This document shows positions 40,262-48,833 of a stretch of DNA of 64,000 nucleotides, piece by piece. Position numbers and translations under genes: made by a program. The number at the start of each line of letters is the position of its first letter. Position 1 is the first letter of the stretch. This DNA comes from Pseudomonas sp. G34 (GTDB lineage: Bacteria > Pseudomonadota > Gammaproteobacteria > Pseudomonadales > Pseudomonadaceae). Location of the stretch: assembly GCF_031119625.1 (NCBI RefSeq), contig NZ_JAVHZV010000017.1, forward strand, positions 150,924-214,923, read 5' to 3'. The notes below the pieces were generated by a model. The model saw only the letters and a program-made list of their open reading frames with translations. It did not search any database and had not been told where the DNA came from.

Positions 40262-41140
40262 TTATACGGCCATGGCGTGCAGGCCGGGGTGAGCGGTGAA
40301 GCGTTTGCTGGTGGTGTGGTGTTGCAGAAAGCCGAGCAGGGCGTTCTGGGTCTGCAGCCAGGCGCCCTTGTGTTCCATGTCGATGAAGTGGCCGGCGTTG
40401 CTGACCGTGGCGAAGTGGCCGGCGTTGATGTAGCGGGCCATCAGGCGCGCGTCGGCGGCGGAGGTGTATTCGTCGAGTTCACCGTTGATGAACAGCAGCG
40501 GGATGTCGATGCCGCCCAGGCGGTCCAGGTGGCAGTGGGCCTGCATGCGCAGCACCTGCTGCACGTGGGCGTACATCTGCCGGTATTCGTGGGCGCTCAG
40601 GCGGCTGGTGTGCTTGTGGTTGTAGCGTTTGAACAGCGACGGCAGGTGCTTGCCGATGGTGGTGTTGATCAGGTGACCGACCTGGTCGCCGTCCTCCTGG
40701 CTCAGGCATACCAGGGCGCGGCTCAGGTAGTCGAGCATCGGCTCGTTGAGGATCGGCGAGAACGACGCGAACACGGCCTTTTCCAGCGTGGCCGGGCGCA
40801 GGCTGAGGGCGAGCATGCTGGCTATGCCGCCCCAGGAAAACGACATCAGGTACTGGGCTCCGTAGTGGTCGATCAGGTCGAGCAGGATCGCCGCTTCGTC
40901 TTCCTTGGTCATGCAGTGGTCGTTGCGGTTGTGCGGCCGCGACTGGCCGGCGTAGGGCGGGTCGAAAAGCACCACGTTGAACTGGGTGGCGAGGTATTTG
41001 ACGGTCTGCGCGAAGGACGCGGTGGTCGCCAGCGAGCCGTTGACCAGGATGATGGTCTTCTGCGCCAAGGGGTTGGCGTGAAACTCGGTATGTACCTTGT
41101 ACGTCCTGTGAACATCGATGACAGCGATTGCTGGCTTCAT
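40262..41140 (-). CDS. phaG: PhaG/RhlA-family 3-hydroxyacyl transferase
   Basis: A 292-residue alpha/beta-hydrolase-fold protein of the PhaG/RhlA family, which diverts 3-hydroxyacyl-ACP from fatty-acid synthesis to polyhydroxyalkanoate precursors (PhaG) or to rhamnolipid lipid tails (RhlA). Long stretches read as PhaG: NGSLATTASFAQTV, LMSFSWGG with Ser102, FSPILNEPM, TIGKHLPSLFKRYN. Asp (NGELDEYT) and His (NAGHFIDME) complete the triad. The HxxxxD pair I recall from PhaG is HTSRLS here, as in RhlA. PhaG is favoured but not proved. No pha or rhl gene is adjacent. Confidence 0.8.
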   Translation of the reverse strand: MKPAIAVIDVHRTYKVHTEFHANPLAQKTIILVNGSLATTASFAQTVKYLATQFNVVLFDPPYAGQSRPHNRNDHCMTKEDEAAILLDLIDHYGAQYLMSFSWGGIASMLALSLRPATLEKAVFASFSPILNEPMLDYLSRALVCLSQEDGDQVGHLINTTIGKHLPSLFKRYNHKHTSRLSAHEYRQMYAHVQQVLRMQAHCHLDRLGGIDIPLLFINGELDEYTSAADARLMARYINAGHFATVSNAGHFIDMEHKGAWLQTQNALLGFLQHHTTSKRFTAHPGLHAMAV

Positions 41141-41372
41141 ATGGATTCCTCCGGGCGCAAAAGATGAACCTGGCTGACGGCGAACCGTAAACCGGGCAAG
41201 TCACCCAGCTAGGAAAGCGCCTGGACATGACAGGGCAATGTCAGGCGGGAGGATCTTGTGATTGGCTGGTTAGCGCAGGTTTCAGGGCTTGAGGTAACGG
41301 GCTTGGGCATGCGCTCTTCTCACCAGCCGGTAGCCCCTTTGCGCGGCACCCAGGCCACTCGGCGGCGGCAGT

Positions 41373-42065
41373 TCACACGCTGGCGATTTCTGCTGCGCTG
41401 AGGGCGCGGTACTGGCCGGGCGCCAGTTGCGGATCGAGGACGATCTCACCCATGCGTTCGCGATGCAGGGCAACGACGCGGTTGCGGAAGTGGCCGAACA
41501 TGCGTTTGACCTGATGGTAGCGGCCTTCGAACAGGGTCAGCCGGGCGTGGTGACTGTCCAGCACGTCGAGCCCGGCAGGCAGGGTGGTGAGGTCCTCGAA
41601 GGCGAAGTACAGGCCGCGGGCGAAGACCTCGGCATACTCGTCGGTGATCGGCTGCTCGGTGGTGACGTGATAGACCTTGGGCTTGCGCTGCTGGGGCTGG
41701 GTGATGCGCCGCGACCAGCGCCCGTCGTTGGTGATCAGCAGCAGGCCGCTGGTGTTGAGATCCAGGCGCCCGGCCAGGTGCAGCTCGTGCTTGTCCGGCT
41801 CGTCGAGCAGGTCGAGCACGGTGCGGTGTTCGTCGTGCTCGGTGGCGCTGACCACGCCGACCGGTTTGTGCAGCATCCAGTAGCGCGCGCTGCGCCCGGC
41901 CTGCAGCAGTTCGTCGTCCAGTTCCACGCGCTGGAAGTCGCGGATATCGACGCGCGGATCAACGATGATCTCACCGTCCACGCGCAGGCGGCCGGCGCTG
42001 ATCAGCAGGCGGCTGTCCTGCCGGCTGAAGCGTGGGAAGTTACTCAGGAAGCGGTCCAGGCGCAT
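41373..42065 (-). CDS. rsuA: 16S rRNA pseudouridine-516 synthase RsuA
   Basis: A 230-residue protein with an N-terminal S4 RNA-binding domain (RLDRFLSNFPRFSRQDSRLL) and an RsuA-type catalytic domain. The catalytic Asp lies in AGRLDLNTSGLLLITNDG, and the C-terminal YHQVKRMFGHFRNRVVALHR motif is typical. It makes pseudouridine 516 in 16S rRNA. It ends 3 bases before the start of the CWC gene on the same strand, so they are probably one transcript. Confidence 0.93.
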   Translation of the reverse strand: MRLDRFLSNFPRFSRQDSRLLISAGRLRVDGEIIVDPRVDIRDFQRVELDDELLQAGRSARYWMLHKPVGVVSATEHDEHRTVLDLLDEPDKHELHLAGRLDLNTSGLLLITNDGRWSRRITQPQQRKPKVYHVTTEQPITDEYAEVFARGLYFAFEDLTTLPAGLDVLDSHHARLTLFEGRYHQVKRMFGHFRNRVVALHRERMGEIVLDPQLAPGQYRALSAAEIASV

Positions 42066-42068
42066 GGT

Positions 42069-42290
42069 TCAGTCGGGCTCGCGATCGTGCTCTTGGGAAG
42101 CAGCGATATGCACGGCACCCGCGCAGCGCGGGCACAGGCAGGCACGGTTCAAGGCCTCGGGCGGCAGTTGCTGCAGCGCGTGCGGCTGGACCTCGACTGC
42201 GAAGCACCAGCAGTGCGCCACCTCGCTGTCGCTCGCGGCCTGGGCGCAACGGTTGGGCTGGCCGCAGGCGGGGCACAGGTTGGTGTTCAT
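42069..42290 (-). CDS. Cysteine-rich CWC-family protein
   Basis: A 73-residue protein with a CPxCGQPNRC opening, the CWC motif (HCWCFAVEV) and CLCPRCAG, i.e. seven to eight cysteines suited to metal binding, probably zinc. Members of this family are common in Pseudomonas and uncharacterised. It lies immediately upstream of rsuA on the same strand. Confidence 0.88.
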   Translation of the reverse strand: MNTNLCPACGQPNRCAQAASDSEVAHCWCFAVEVQPHALQQLPPEALNRACLCPRCAGAVHIAASQEHDREPD

Positions 42291-42500
42291 TGGGCTGGCT
42301 CGCGCAGCCGGCCATTGGCGGCCCCGTTACCGCTCCAGCCGTGGCCGGCGGCCGAAGTGGCCGTGCAAGCGGCGGCGAGCCGACCCGGCAGGGCGAGCAG
42401 CCGCAAGCGAGCGCTGGCAGTGTGGACGGACGGTGACGGCATGGTGCTGGCTTCTGGAGGGGTGGCCACCATGCTAGGTGGGCGCTGGGCAGGGCGCAAG

Positions 42501-42536
42501 CCGAGCGGCGCGAAGCGTGCTGTTCGCGCCGCTCGG
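42501..42536 (-). terminator. Long hairpin after the guanidine/urea carboxylase gene
   Basis: A perfect 14-bp inverted repeat ccgagcggcgcgaa / ttcgcgccgctcgg with an 8-base loop lies 9 bases after the carboxylase stop. It has no T tract but is very stable; it probably marks the operon end. Confidence 0.6.
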
Positions 42537-42545
42537 TCGAGGCGT

Positions 42546-45500
42546 TTACGCCTGTTCGATAACGGCCACCCGCTGGCCGGCGCGCACCGCAGCGCCCGGC
42601 TGCACGCGGACCTCGCGGACGATGCCGGCCACCGGCGCGGTGAGCGGGATCTCCATCTTCATGGATTCCAGAATCACCAGCACGTCGCCGGCTTCGACCG
42701 AGGCGCCTTCCTCGACCTGCACCTGCCAGAGGTTGCCGGCGATATGGCTGTCGACGCTGTGCTGGCCGGCCTCGAGCGGCGCATCCTCGGTCATCTCGGC
42801 CACGCCTTCGTCGCTCTCGAAATGCGCCTGGCCGGAGTCGATCCAGCGTTGGCGTTCGGCGGCGAAGGCCGTGCGCTGCTGATCGCGGAAGGCGGCGATG
42901 CTGTCGGCTTCCTCGCTGAGAAAGTGCTGGTAGTCGGCCAGGGCCAGCTCGCTGTGCTCGATGCGCAGCTCGAAACGGCCCAGGGGGAAGTCGCGGCGGA
43001 TGCGCAGCAGTTCGTCGGCACTGACCGGGTAGAAGCGGATCTGGTCGAAAAAGCGCAGCAGCCAGGGCTTGCCGTCGAAGGCCGCCACTGCGCGGTAGCG
43101 GTTCCACATCTGCAGGGTGCGGCCGACGAACTGGTAGCCGCCGGGGCCTTCCATGCCGTACACGCACATATAGGCGCCGCCGATGCCCACCGAGTTCTCG
43201 GCGGTCCAGGTGCGTGCCGGGTTGTACTTGGTGGTGACCAGGCGGTGGCGTGGGTCCAACGGCGTGGCCACCGGCGCACCGAGGTAGACATCGCCCAGGC
43301 CCATGACCAGGTAGCTGGCGGCGAATACCGTGCGATGCACCTCGTCCAGGTTCGGCAGGTCGTTGATGCGACGGATGAACTCCAGGTTGCTCGGGCACCA
43401 GGGCGCGTCCTTGCGCACTGTGGTCATGTACTTGTCGATGGCCAACTGGCAGGCCGGGTCGTCCCAGGACAGCGGCAGGTGGACGATACGTGACGGCACC
43501 CTGAGGTCGCGCGCGGCGCACACGGTGTTCCATTCGCACGCGACGATATCCAGCAGCGCTTGCAAAGGCAGGGTTTCCGGCTGGTAGTGCACCTGCAGCG
43601 AGCGGATGCCCGGAGTGAGGTCGATCACGCCGTCGAGCCTTTTGGCTTCCAATGCCTGCATCAGCGCATGGCCACGAAAGCGCAGTACCAGGTCGAGTTC
43701 CGGCGCACCGATTTCCAGCAGCAGGTGGGTGTCGCCGGACAGGCGCGCGACCAGGCGGGTGTCGGCGTGGCCGATATCCAGCACGATGGGGCTTTGTAGC
43801 CCGGATGCAATCCGGGGCTCAGGCGCTGCGTTCTCCCCGGATTGCATCCGGGCTACGGCCGTACCTGTAGGAGCGGATTTATCCGCGATTTCGCTGCCGC
43901 CTGCATCGCGAATGAAGCGGAGCGCCGCCCGGTCGTTCCTACACAGGCTGGTGCATTCGCTGGCACTGGCTTTGGCCAATGCCCGTGCCGTGGCGATATC
44001 CACCGGAACGAAACGCACCTTGTCGCCGGCCTTGAGTTGGCCGAGCTGCCACAGGTCGGCCTCGATGATGGTGACTGGGCAGACGAAGCCACCCAGGCTG
44101 GGGCCGTCCGGGCCGAGGATCACCGGCATGTCGCCGGTGAAGTCCACCGCACCGATGGCGTAGGGGTTGTCGTGGATATTGGAGGGGTGCAGGCCAGCCT
44201 CGCCGCCGCTGTCGCGCACCCATTCCGGTTTCGGACCGATCAGGCGCACGCCGGTGCGGCTGGAGTTGAAGTGCACTTCCCAGTCGGTGGCGAGGAAGGT
44301 GTCGATATAGCGCTCGCTGAAGTATTCCGGCGCGCCGTGCGGGCCGTAGATCACCCGCAGTTCACGCACCGCCGGCAAGGCCGGGCAAAGCTCGGCGGGC
44401 AGTTGCGCACCGCTGCTGGTATCGCTCAGCGGCAGCAGGTGCAGCACGTCGCCGGCGCGCAGGGCGCGGCCGCCATGGCCGCCGAACTGGCCGAGGGTGA
44501 AGGTGCTCTTGCTGCCCAGGTAGTCCGGCACCTGGATGCCGCCGCGAATGCTCAGGTAGCTGCGCGCGCCGCTGCCTGCGATGGTGCCGAGGGCCAGGGT
44601 GCTGCCGGCTGCGATCAGCAGGGCGGTGTTCAGCGGCTGGGCGACGCCATCGAGGCTGACGGGAATCTCGGCGCCGGTGACGGCGACCACGGCGGCGCAG
44701 TTGAAGCGTAGGGTAGGGCCGCTCATGGTGATTTCCAGGCCGGCGGCGCCTTCGTCGTTGCCCAGCAGGCGATTGCCCAGGCGCAGGGCACGGTTGTCCA
44801 TCGGCCCGGACGGCGGCACGCCTACCGCCCAGTAGCCGAGGCGGCCGGGGTAGTCCTGCACGCTGGTCTGGGTGCCAGCGCTGAGCACCTCGAAGGTGCT
44901 GGCCTGGTAGACCAGGTTTTCCAGGCAGCGCGTCCAGGGCTTGCCGCTGGCGAAGGGGGCATCGGCCAGAATCTGGCGTAGGTAGTCGCGGTTGCATTCC
45001 ACGCCGTACAGCAGCGAGTCGGCCAGGGCTTTGTCGAGGGCAGCGCTGGCCTGCTCGCGGGTCGGCGCCCAGGTGATCAGCTTGGCGATCATCGGGTCGA
45101 AGTAGGGTGGAATCTCGCAGCCGGCCTCGACCCAGGTGTCGATACGCAGGGCCTTGCCATCGGCCTCGGGAAAGCCCACGGCAGTGAGCAGGCCGGGGCT
45201 GGGCTGAAAATCGCGGCCTGGGTCTTCGGCGTACAGCCGCGCCTGGATGGCATGGCCGTTGGGGTGCAGCCTGGCCGCCAGTTCGCTCAGCGGCGGCAGG
45301 TCGCCGGCGGCCAGTTCGATCATCCAGCGCACCAGGTCGACGCCCCACACCTGTTCGGTGACGCCGTGCTCGACCTGCAGACGGGTGTTCACTTCAAGGA
45401 AGTAGAAGTGCTCGCCCTTGCTGTCGTAAACGAATTCGACGGTGCCAGCACTGCGGTAATTCACGGCCTTGGCCAGCTTGATCGCGGCGGCGCAGAGTTC

Positions 45501-46262
45501 GTCGGCCATGCCGGTGGGCAGATTGGGCGCCGGGGTTTCCTCCAGCACTTTCTGATTGCGCCGCTGCACCGAGCAGTCGCGCACGCCGAGGGCGAGCACC
45601 TCGCCCTGGCCGTCGCCGAACACCTGCACTTCCAGATGGCGGGCGCGCTGGATGTATTTTTCGATGAATACACCGCTGTCGCTGAAATTGTTCTGCCCCA
45701 GGCGCTTGACCGCCTCGAAGGCGTCGGCGAGTTCGCCTGCCGAGCGGCACACGCGCATGCCGATGCCGCCACCGCCCGCGGTGCTCTTGAGCATCACCGG
45801 ATAGCCGACCTGTTCGCCTGCCACCAGCGCGGCATCGAGGCTTTCCAGCAGCTCGGTGCCTTCGAGCATCGGCACGCCATGCTGCTTGGCCAGGGCGCGG
45901 GCGGTGTGCTTGAGGCCGAACACCCGAAGTTGCTCGGGCGTGGGGCCGACGAAGGCGATACCGGCCGCTTCGCAGGCTTCGGCAAAAGCGGCGTTTTCGG
46001 AGAGAAAGCCGTAGCCCGGGTGGATGGCTCGGGCACCAGTCTGCTTGGCGACGGCGAGAATCTTGTCGACCACCAGATAGGTCTGCGCGGCCGGGCCTTC
46101 ACCGAGGGAGAAGGCCTCGTCGGCCTGCTGGATATGCAGGCTGGCCACATCGGCTTCGGAGTAGACCGCGACGCCTTTGACGTCGAGCTCACCCAGGGTG
46201 CGCAGGATGCGGCAGGCGATGGCGCCGCGGTTGGCGATCAGAAGTTTTTCGAACATGTTCAT
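42546..46262 (-). CDS. Guanidine (urea-type) carboxylase, biotin-dependent
   Basis: A 1,238-residue multi-domain enzyme. It begins with a biotin carboxylase (residues 1-450; MFEKLLIANRGAIACR, ATP-grasp loop STAGGGGIGM). An AHS2/KipA-type carboxyltransferase half follows (about 455-770; TSVQDYPGRLGYWAVGVPPS), then an AHS1/KipI half (about 825-1090; LSGDTHLLLEIG). It ends with a biotinyl domain whose lysine is in ILESMKMEIPL. Usually named urea carboxylase; the upstream guanidine-I riboswitch and the linked DUF1989 pair indicate guanidine as the substrate. Residues about 773-823, between AHS2 and AHS1, are encoded by palindromic repeat DNA. The second ATG (46256) has better ribosome-site spacing. 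Confidence 0.9.
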   Translation of the reverse strand: MNMFEKLLIANRGAIACRILRTLGELDVKGVAVYSEADVASLHIQQADEAFSLGEGPAAQTYLVVDKILAVAKQTGARAIHPGYGFLSENAAFAEACEAAGIAFVGPTPEQLRVFGLKHTARALAKQHGVPMLEGTELLESLDAALVAGEQVGYPVMLKSTAGGGGIGMRVCRSAGELADAFEAVKRLGQNNFSDSGVFIEKYIQRARHLEVQVFGDGQGEVLALGVRDCSVQRRNQKVLEETPAPNLPTGMADELCAAAIKLAKAVNYRSAGTVEFVYDSKGEHFYFLEVNTRLQVEHGVTEQVWGVDLVRWMIELAAGDLPPLSELAARLHPNGHAIQARLYAEDPGRDFQPSPGLLTAVGFPEADGKALRIDTWVEAGCEIPPYFDPMIAKLITWAPTREQASAALDKALADSLLYGVECNRDYLRQILADAPFASGKPWTRCLENLVYQASTFEVLSAGTQTSVQDYPGRLGYWAVGVPPSGPMDNRALRLGNRLLGNDEGAAGLEITMSGPTLRFNCAAVVAVTGAEIPVSLDGVAQPLNTALLIAAGSTLALGTIAGSGARSYLSIRGGIQVPDYLGSKSTFTLGQFGGHGGRALRAGDVLHLLPLSDTSSGAQLPAELCPALPAVRELRVIYGPHGAPEYFSERYIDTFLATDWEVHFNSSRTGVRLIGPKPEWVRDSGGEAGLHPSNIHDNPYAIGAVDFTGDMPVILGPDGPSLGGFVCPVTIIEADLWQLGQLKAGDKVRFVPVDIATARALAKASASECTSLCRNDRAALRFIRDAGGSEIADKSAPTGTAVARMQSGENAAPEPRIASGLQSPIVLDIGHADTRLVARLSGDTHLLLEIGAPELDLVLRFRGHALMQALEAKRLDGVIDLTPGIRSLQVHYQPETLPLQALLDIVACEWNTVCAARDLRVPSRIVHLPLSWDDPACQLAIDKYMTTVRKDAPWCPSNLEFIRRINDLPNLDEVHRTVFAASYLVMGLGDVYLGAPVATPLDPRHRLVTTKYNPARTWTAENSVGIGGAYMCVYGMEGPGGYQFVGRTLQMWNRYRAVAAFDGKPWLLRFFDQIRFYPVSADELLRIRRDFPLGRFELRIEHSELALADYQHFLSEEADSIAAFRDQQRTAFAAERQRWIDSGQAHFESDEGVAEMTEDAPLEAGQHSVDSHIAGNLWQVQVEEGASVEAGDVLVILESMKMEIPLTAPVAGIVREVRVQPGAAVRAGQRVAVIEQA
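43796..43856. repeat. Palindromic repeat inside the carboxylase gene (element 1)
   Basis: The 22-bp arms gtagcccggatgcaatccgg(gg) at 43796-43817 and their exact inverse at 43835-43856 form a perfect hairpin with a 17-base loop. This is a REP-like intergenic sequence type in Pseudomonas, yet here it is translated in frame as part of an inter-domain linker. Confidence 0.9.
43864..43946. repeat. Palindromic repeat inside the carboxylase gene (element 2)
   Basis: Begins cctgtaggagcggatttatc, the common Pseudomonas 'tgtaggagcgg' repeat head, and ends with the inverse cgttcctacacagg. It directly follows element 1 and is also open in the carboxylase frame. Confidence 0.85.
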
Positions 46263-46390
46263 TGACCCTCGAAGGGCGTGGCGGGCCGTCCCGCCGGTAT
46301 TGGGTCTGCACCACGGTCGTCCGTGGGGGGCGTTCGAGTAACGAGGTAAACCGGCGCGTGCCCGATGATACGTTCTACGTTTTCACCAAT

Positions 46391-46437
46391 CGGTGGACGT
46401 GAAGAGCGACGGCTACGCGCCCCGATCCACCCTACGT
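46391..46437. repeat. REP-like remnant upstream of the carboxylase gene
   Basis: The sequence ggtggacgtgaagagcg, then gatccaccctacg, resembles the inner inverted repeat of the element at 30323-30398 (ggtggacggatgaagcg, gtccaccctacg). It lies in the 261-base gap between the DUF1989 gene and the carboxylase, the widest gap in this operon. Confidence 0.6.
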
Positions 46438-46523
46438 ATCGGCTTTTTGCCGGGGAGTGGGCTTCAGGCATTGCCCCGAGCGGCTCTGGCAGAGCAGCAG
46501 CAGGATGCGGCGCAGGCGTTGGC

Positions 46524-47159
46524 TCAGTTCCATACCAGCACCTCGGCAGGCGTCGGGTTCCAGCCGTTGCAGGGGTTGTTGAGCTGCGGGCAGTTGGAGA
46601 TCAGCACGATCACGTCGGTCTCGGCGCGCAGCTCGACATATTTGCCGGGGGCGGAGATGCCGTCCTCGAAGGTCAGGCCGCCCTCTGGGGTGACCGGCAC
46701 GTTCATGAAGAAGTTGATGTTGGCGCCGATGTCGCGCTTCTCCAGGCGGCCATCGTGCAGGCTGGCGCGCAGGAAGTTGTCGCGGCAGCTGTGCATGTAG
46801 CGCTTGTCCAGCGCATAGCGCACGGTGTTGCTTTCCTGGGCACAGGCGCCGCCGAGGGTGTCGTGGCGCCCGCAGGTGTCGGCGACGATGGTCAGCAGGG
46901 GCTTGCCGAGGTTGGAGTAGAGCACCGTGCCGGTGGTCAGGTAGACGTTGTTCTGCTTGCGCAGGGTGCGCTGCGGGTCGAAGCGCTCGCGCGGGTTGGC
47001 GGCGGCGAAGAACAGCGTGTCGATCGCCTGGTTGCCTTCCAAGTCATGCAGGCGCAGGGTCTGGCCGGCCTTGACCTCGAACAGGTAGGGCTCACCCGCC
47101 GCGATGGTGTGGCGGAATACGGCGGTTTCGGGATGCAGGTTGCTTGCGGTCAGGCTCAT
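46524..47159 (-). CDS. DUF1989 protein UAAP2 (carboxyguanidine deiminase subunit)
   Basis: A 211-residue DUF1989 protein of the 'urea amidolyase associated protein 2' type. Motifs are [31 protein letters not shown] with metal-ligand-type Cys and His, CRDNFLRA, and INFFMNVPV. In guanidine-degrading bacteria the DUF1989 pair forms carboxyguanidine deiminase (CgdAB), which turns carboxyguanidine into allophanate. The start ATG is at 47159, 10 bases after the UAAP1 stop. Which subunit letter applies is not certain to me. Confidence 0.9.
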   Translation of the reverse strand: MSLTASNLHPETAVFRHTIAAGEPYLFEVKAGQTLRLHDLEGNQAIDTLFFAAANPRERFDPQRTLRKQNNVYLTTGTVLYSNLGKPLLTIVADTCGRHDTLGGACAQESNTVRYALDKRYMHSCRDNFLRASLHDGRLEKRDIGANINFFMNVPVTPEGGLTFEDGISAPGKYVELRAETDVIVLISNCPQLNNPCNGWNPTPAEVLVWN

Positions 47160-47169
47160 GTCGGCCCCC

Positions 47170-47898
47170 TCAGAGGTACTGGCGTTCGGTGTTGTGGAAG
47201 GCGCGGCCGTTCTCCGGGCGCGAGGTGCGGCACAGCACGCTGATGCCGTCGCTCTCGACCTGGCTCCAGGTGAGCTGCACCGGCTTGGGCGCGTATTGCG
47301 GGTTGGGGTCCATCGGGTGCTGCAGGGCGGTGAGTACCACCAGGGTGTCCATCGGCGCATACAGCTCGAGGTAATCGCCGGCCTGGCTGTTGCCGGGCTG
47401 GAACTGGAAGGCACCGTCTGCATCGACGTCCACGCGGCTGAACAGGTTGAGGTTCATCAGCAGGTCCGGAAGGGCGAGGTTCCACTTGCCCATTTCCACC
47501 AGCAGGTTGTCCGTGCCGTTGCGGAAGAAGCTATTGCGCAGTTCCTGATAGCGGCCCTGGCCGTATTTCTCGGCGACTTCCTCGGCGTTGAGCACGCCAC
47601 CCAGGCTGTCGTGCCAGCCGCAGGTGTCGGCGCTGATCGCCGCCAGCACGCGGCCCATGTCCGAGTACAGGCAGTGGCCGGCGGTGAGCTTGGCGGTGTG
47701 CTGGCCCTTGAGGGTATCGGGCAGGTTGAGGCGCTCGCTTTTCTCGGCGGCATTGAACAGCAGCAGGCTGACGTTGGCGCCGCCTTCGATATCGGTGAGG
47801 CGCAGCAGCTGGCCGCGCTTGAGCACGAAGGAGGTGTGGCCGCCGCCGGGGACGGTTTCCTCATAGAGGGTGGGGCGCAGGGTTAAAGAGGCAGTCAT
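47170..47898 (-). CDS. DUF1989 protein UAAP1 (carboxyguanidine deiminase subunit)
   Basis: A 242-residue DUF1989 protein, 'urea amidolyase associated protein 1' type. Motifs include [35 protein letters not shown] and [22 protein letters not shown]. It pairs with the next gene as the heteromeric carboxyguanidine deiminase. Its start overlaps the ATPase stop by 4 bases (ATGA), so the transporter and enzyme genes are one translational unit. Confidence 0.9.
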   Translation of the reverse strand: MTASLTLRPTLYEETVPGGGHTSFVLKRGQLLRLTDIEGGANVSLLLFNAAEKSERLNLPDTLKGQHTAKLTAGHCLYSDMGRVLAAISADTCGWHDSLGGVLNAEEVAEKYGQGRYQELRNSFFRNGTDNLLVEMGKWNLALPDLLMNLNLFSRVDVDADGAFQFQPGNSQAGDYLELYAPMDTLVVLTALQHPMDPNPQYAPKPVQLTWSQVESDGISVLCRTSRPENGRAFHNTERQYL

Positions 47899-48833
47899 GC
47901 TCGGACTCCTTGTTGGGCAGTTGGCAAACTGTCGGTCAGGTGGGCCGGCAGCGTGTCGAGCGCGGCACGGGTGGCTCGGCGATCTTCGTTGAGAGGAATG
48001 TCGTAGGTGATGCGCGCACCGAAGGCGTTCGGCGCGTGCGGGTCGTTACGGGTCTTGTCGAACACCATCAGGCGGGTGCCGAGGCTGAAACCTTCGGCGA
48101 GGTCGTGGGTGACCATGAACACGGTCAGCCCGGTTTCGCGCCACAGTTCGAGCAGCAGGGCGTGCATGTCCTTGCGGATGCCGGGGTCGAGGGCGCCGAA
48201 GGGTTCGTCGAGCAGCAGTACACGGGGTTTCATGATCAGCGCCTGGGCGATGGCCAGGCGTTGCTGCATGCCGCCGGAAAGCTGGCTGGGGTATTTGTCC
48301 AGGGCATGGCCGAGGCCGACCTTCTGCAACATTTCGGCGGCCTGTTCGCGGGCGGCGCGCTTGGCGCTGCCGAACAGCCGGCCGAGCAGGGCGGAGCGTG
48401 GCAGCTCCAGGCCGATGGCGACGTTGTCCAGCACACGCAGGTGCGGGAACACCGAGTAGCGCTGGAACACCACGCCACGGCTGGCATCCGGCTCGCCGGC
48501 CAGTGGTTTGCCGCCGAGCAGGATCTCGCCCTTGCTGGGGCGCTCCTGGCCCAGCAGCAGGCGCAGGAAGGTCGACTTGCCGCAACCGGAGGCGCCGACC
48601 AGGGCGCAGAACTCACCTTCGGCGATGGACAGGTTCAGGCGTTCCAGAACGGTCTGGTCGCCATAAGTCTGCCAAACGTTTTTTACCTCGATGAAAGCGC
48701 CTACTGCGCGAGCCGCTGGCTGCGTTGCGCGGTGCTCGCAATCCTCAGGGACTACTTGTCCATTGCGGTTGCTGCGCTCCGTGCGCCTTGCCAGCGACTC
48801 GCTCGCTACGGCGCTACTTTTTTTATCACTCAT
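47895..48833 (-). CDS. ABC transporter ATPase, guanidine/nitrogen-compound uptake
   Basis: A 312-residue NitT/TauT-type ATPase. It has Walker A GASGCGKST at residues 80-88, Q-loop VVFQRYSVFPHL, signature QLSGGMQQR, and Walker B VLLLDEPFGALD. The first 46 residues are not part of the fold: normal members start at about FIEVKNVW. Codons 11-42 come from a palindromic repeat, and there is no ATG, GTG or TTG between it and FIEVKNVW, so translation must begin upstream of the repeat at 48833. The ATG overlaps the permease stop. Confidence 0.9.
   Translation of the reverse strand: MSDKKSSAVASESLARRTERSNRNGQVVPEDCEHRATQPAARAVGAFIEVKNVWQTYGDQTVLERLNLSIAEGEFCALVGASGCGKSTFLRLLLGQERPSKGEILLGGKPLAGEPDASRGVVFQRYSVFPHLRVLDNVAIGLELPRSALLGRLFGSAKRAAREQAAEMLQKVGLGHALDKYPSQLSGGMQQRLAIAQALIMKPRVLLLDEPFGALDPGIRKDMHALLLELWRETGLTVFMVTHDLAEGFSLGTRLMVFDKTRNDPHAPNAFGARITYDIPLNEDRRATRAALDTLPAHLTDSLPTAQQGVRA
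48708..48802. repeat. Palindromic repeat inside the ABC ATPase N-terminus
   Basis: A 95-base imperfect palindrome: arms gcgagccgctggc (48708-48720) and gccagcgactcgc (48790-48802) match with one mismatch, and the centre contains the small inverted motif ggactacttgtcc. Its architecture recalls the intergenic repeats at 5611 and 9394, but its sequence is a different subfamily. It is read through in frame. Confidence 0.8.

Noticed and set aside
42287..42499. A 70-residue minus-strand frame between the CWC gene and the carboxylase
   Set aside because: Ala/Pro/Ser-rich with no conserved feature and no clear ribosome site. It could be leader sequence; I do not call it a gene.
41427..43493. A 688-residue forward frame opposite rsuA and the carboxylase
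   Set aside because: Antisense to three recognised genes; composition is Gly/Ala/Val/Gln-rich as in other shadows.
43796..43946. Frameshift or pseudogene in the carboxylase at the repeat insertion
   Set aside because: The frame stays open across both palindromes, and conserved AHS2 and AHS1 sequence resumes on either side, so the gene appears intact.
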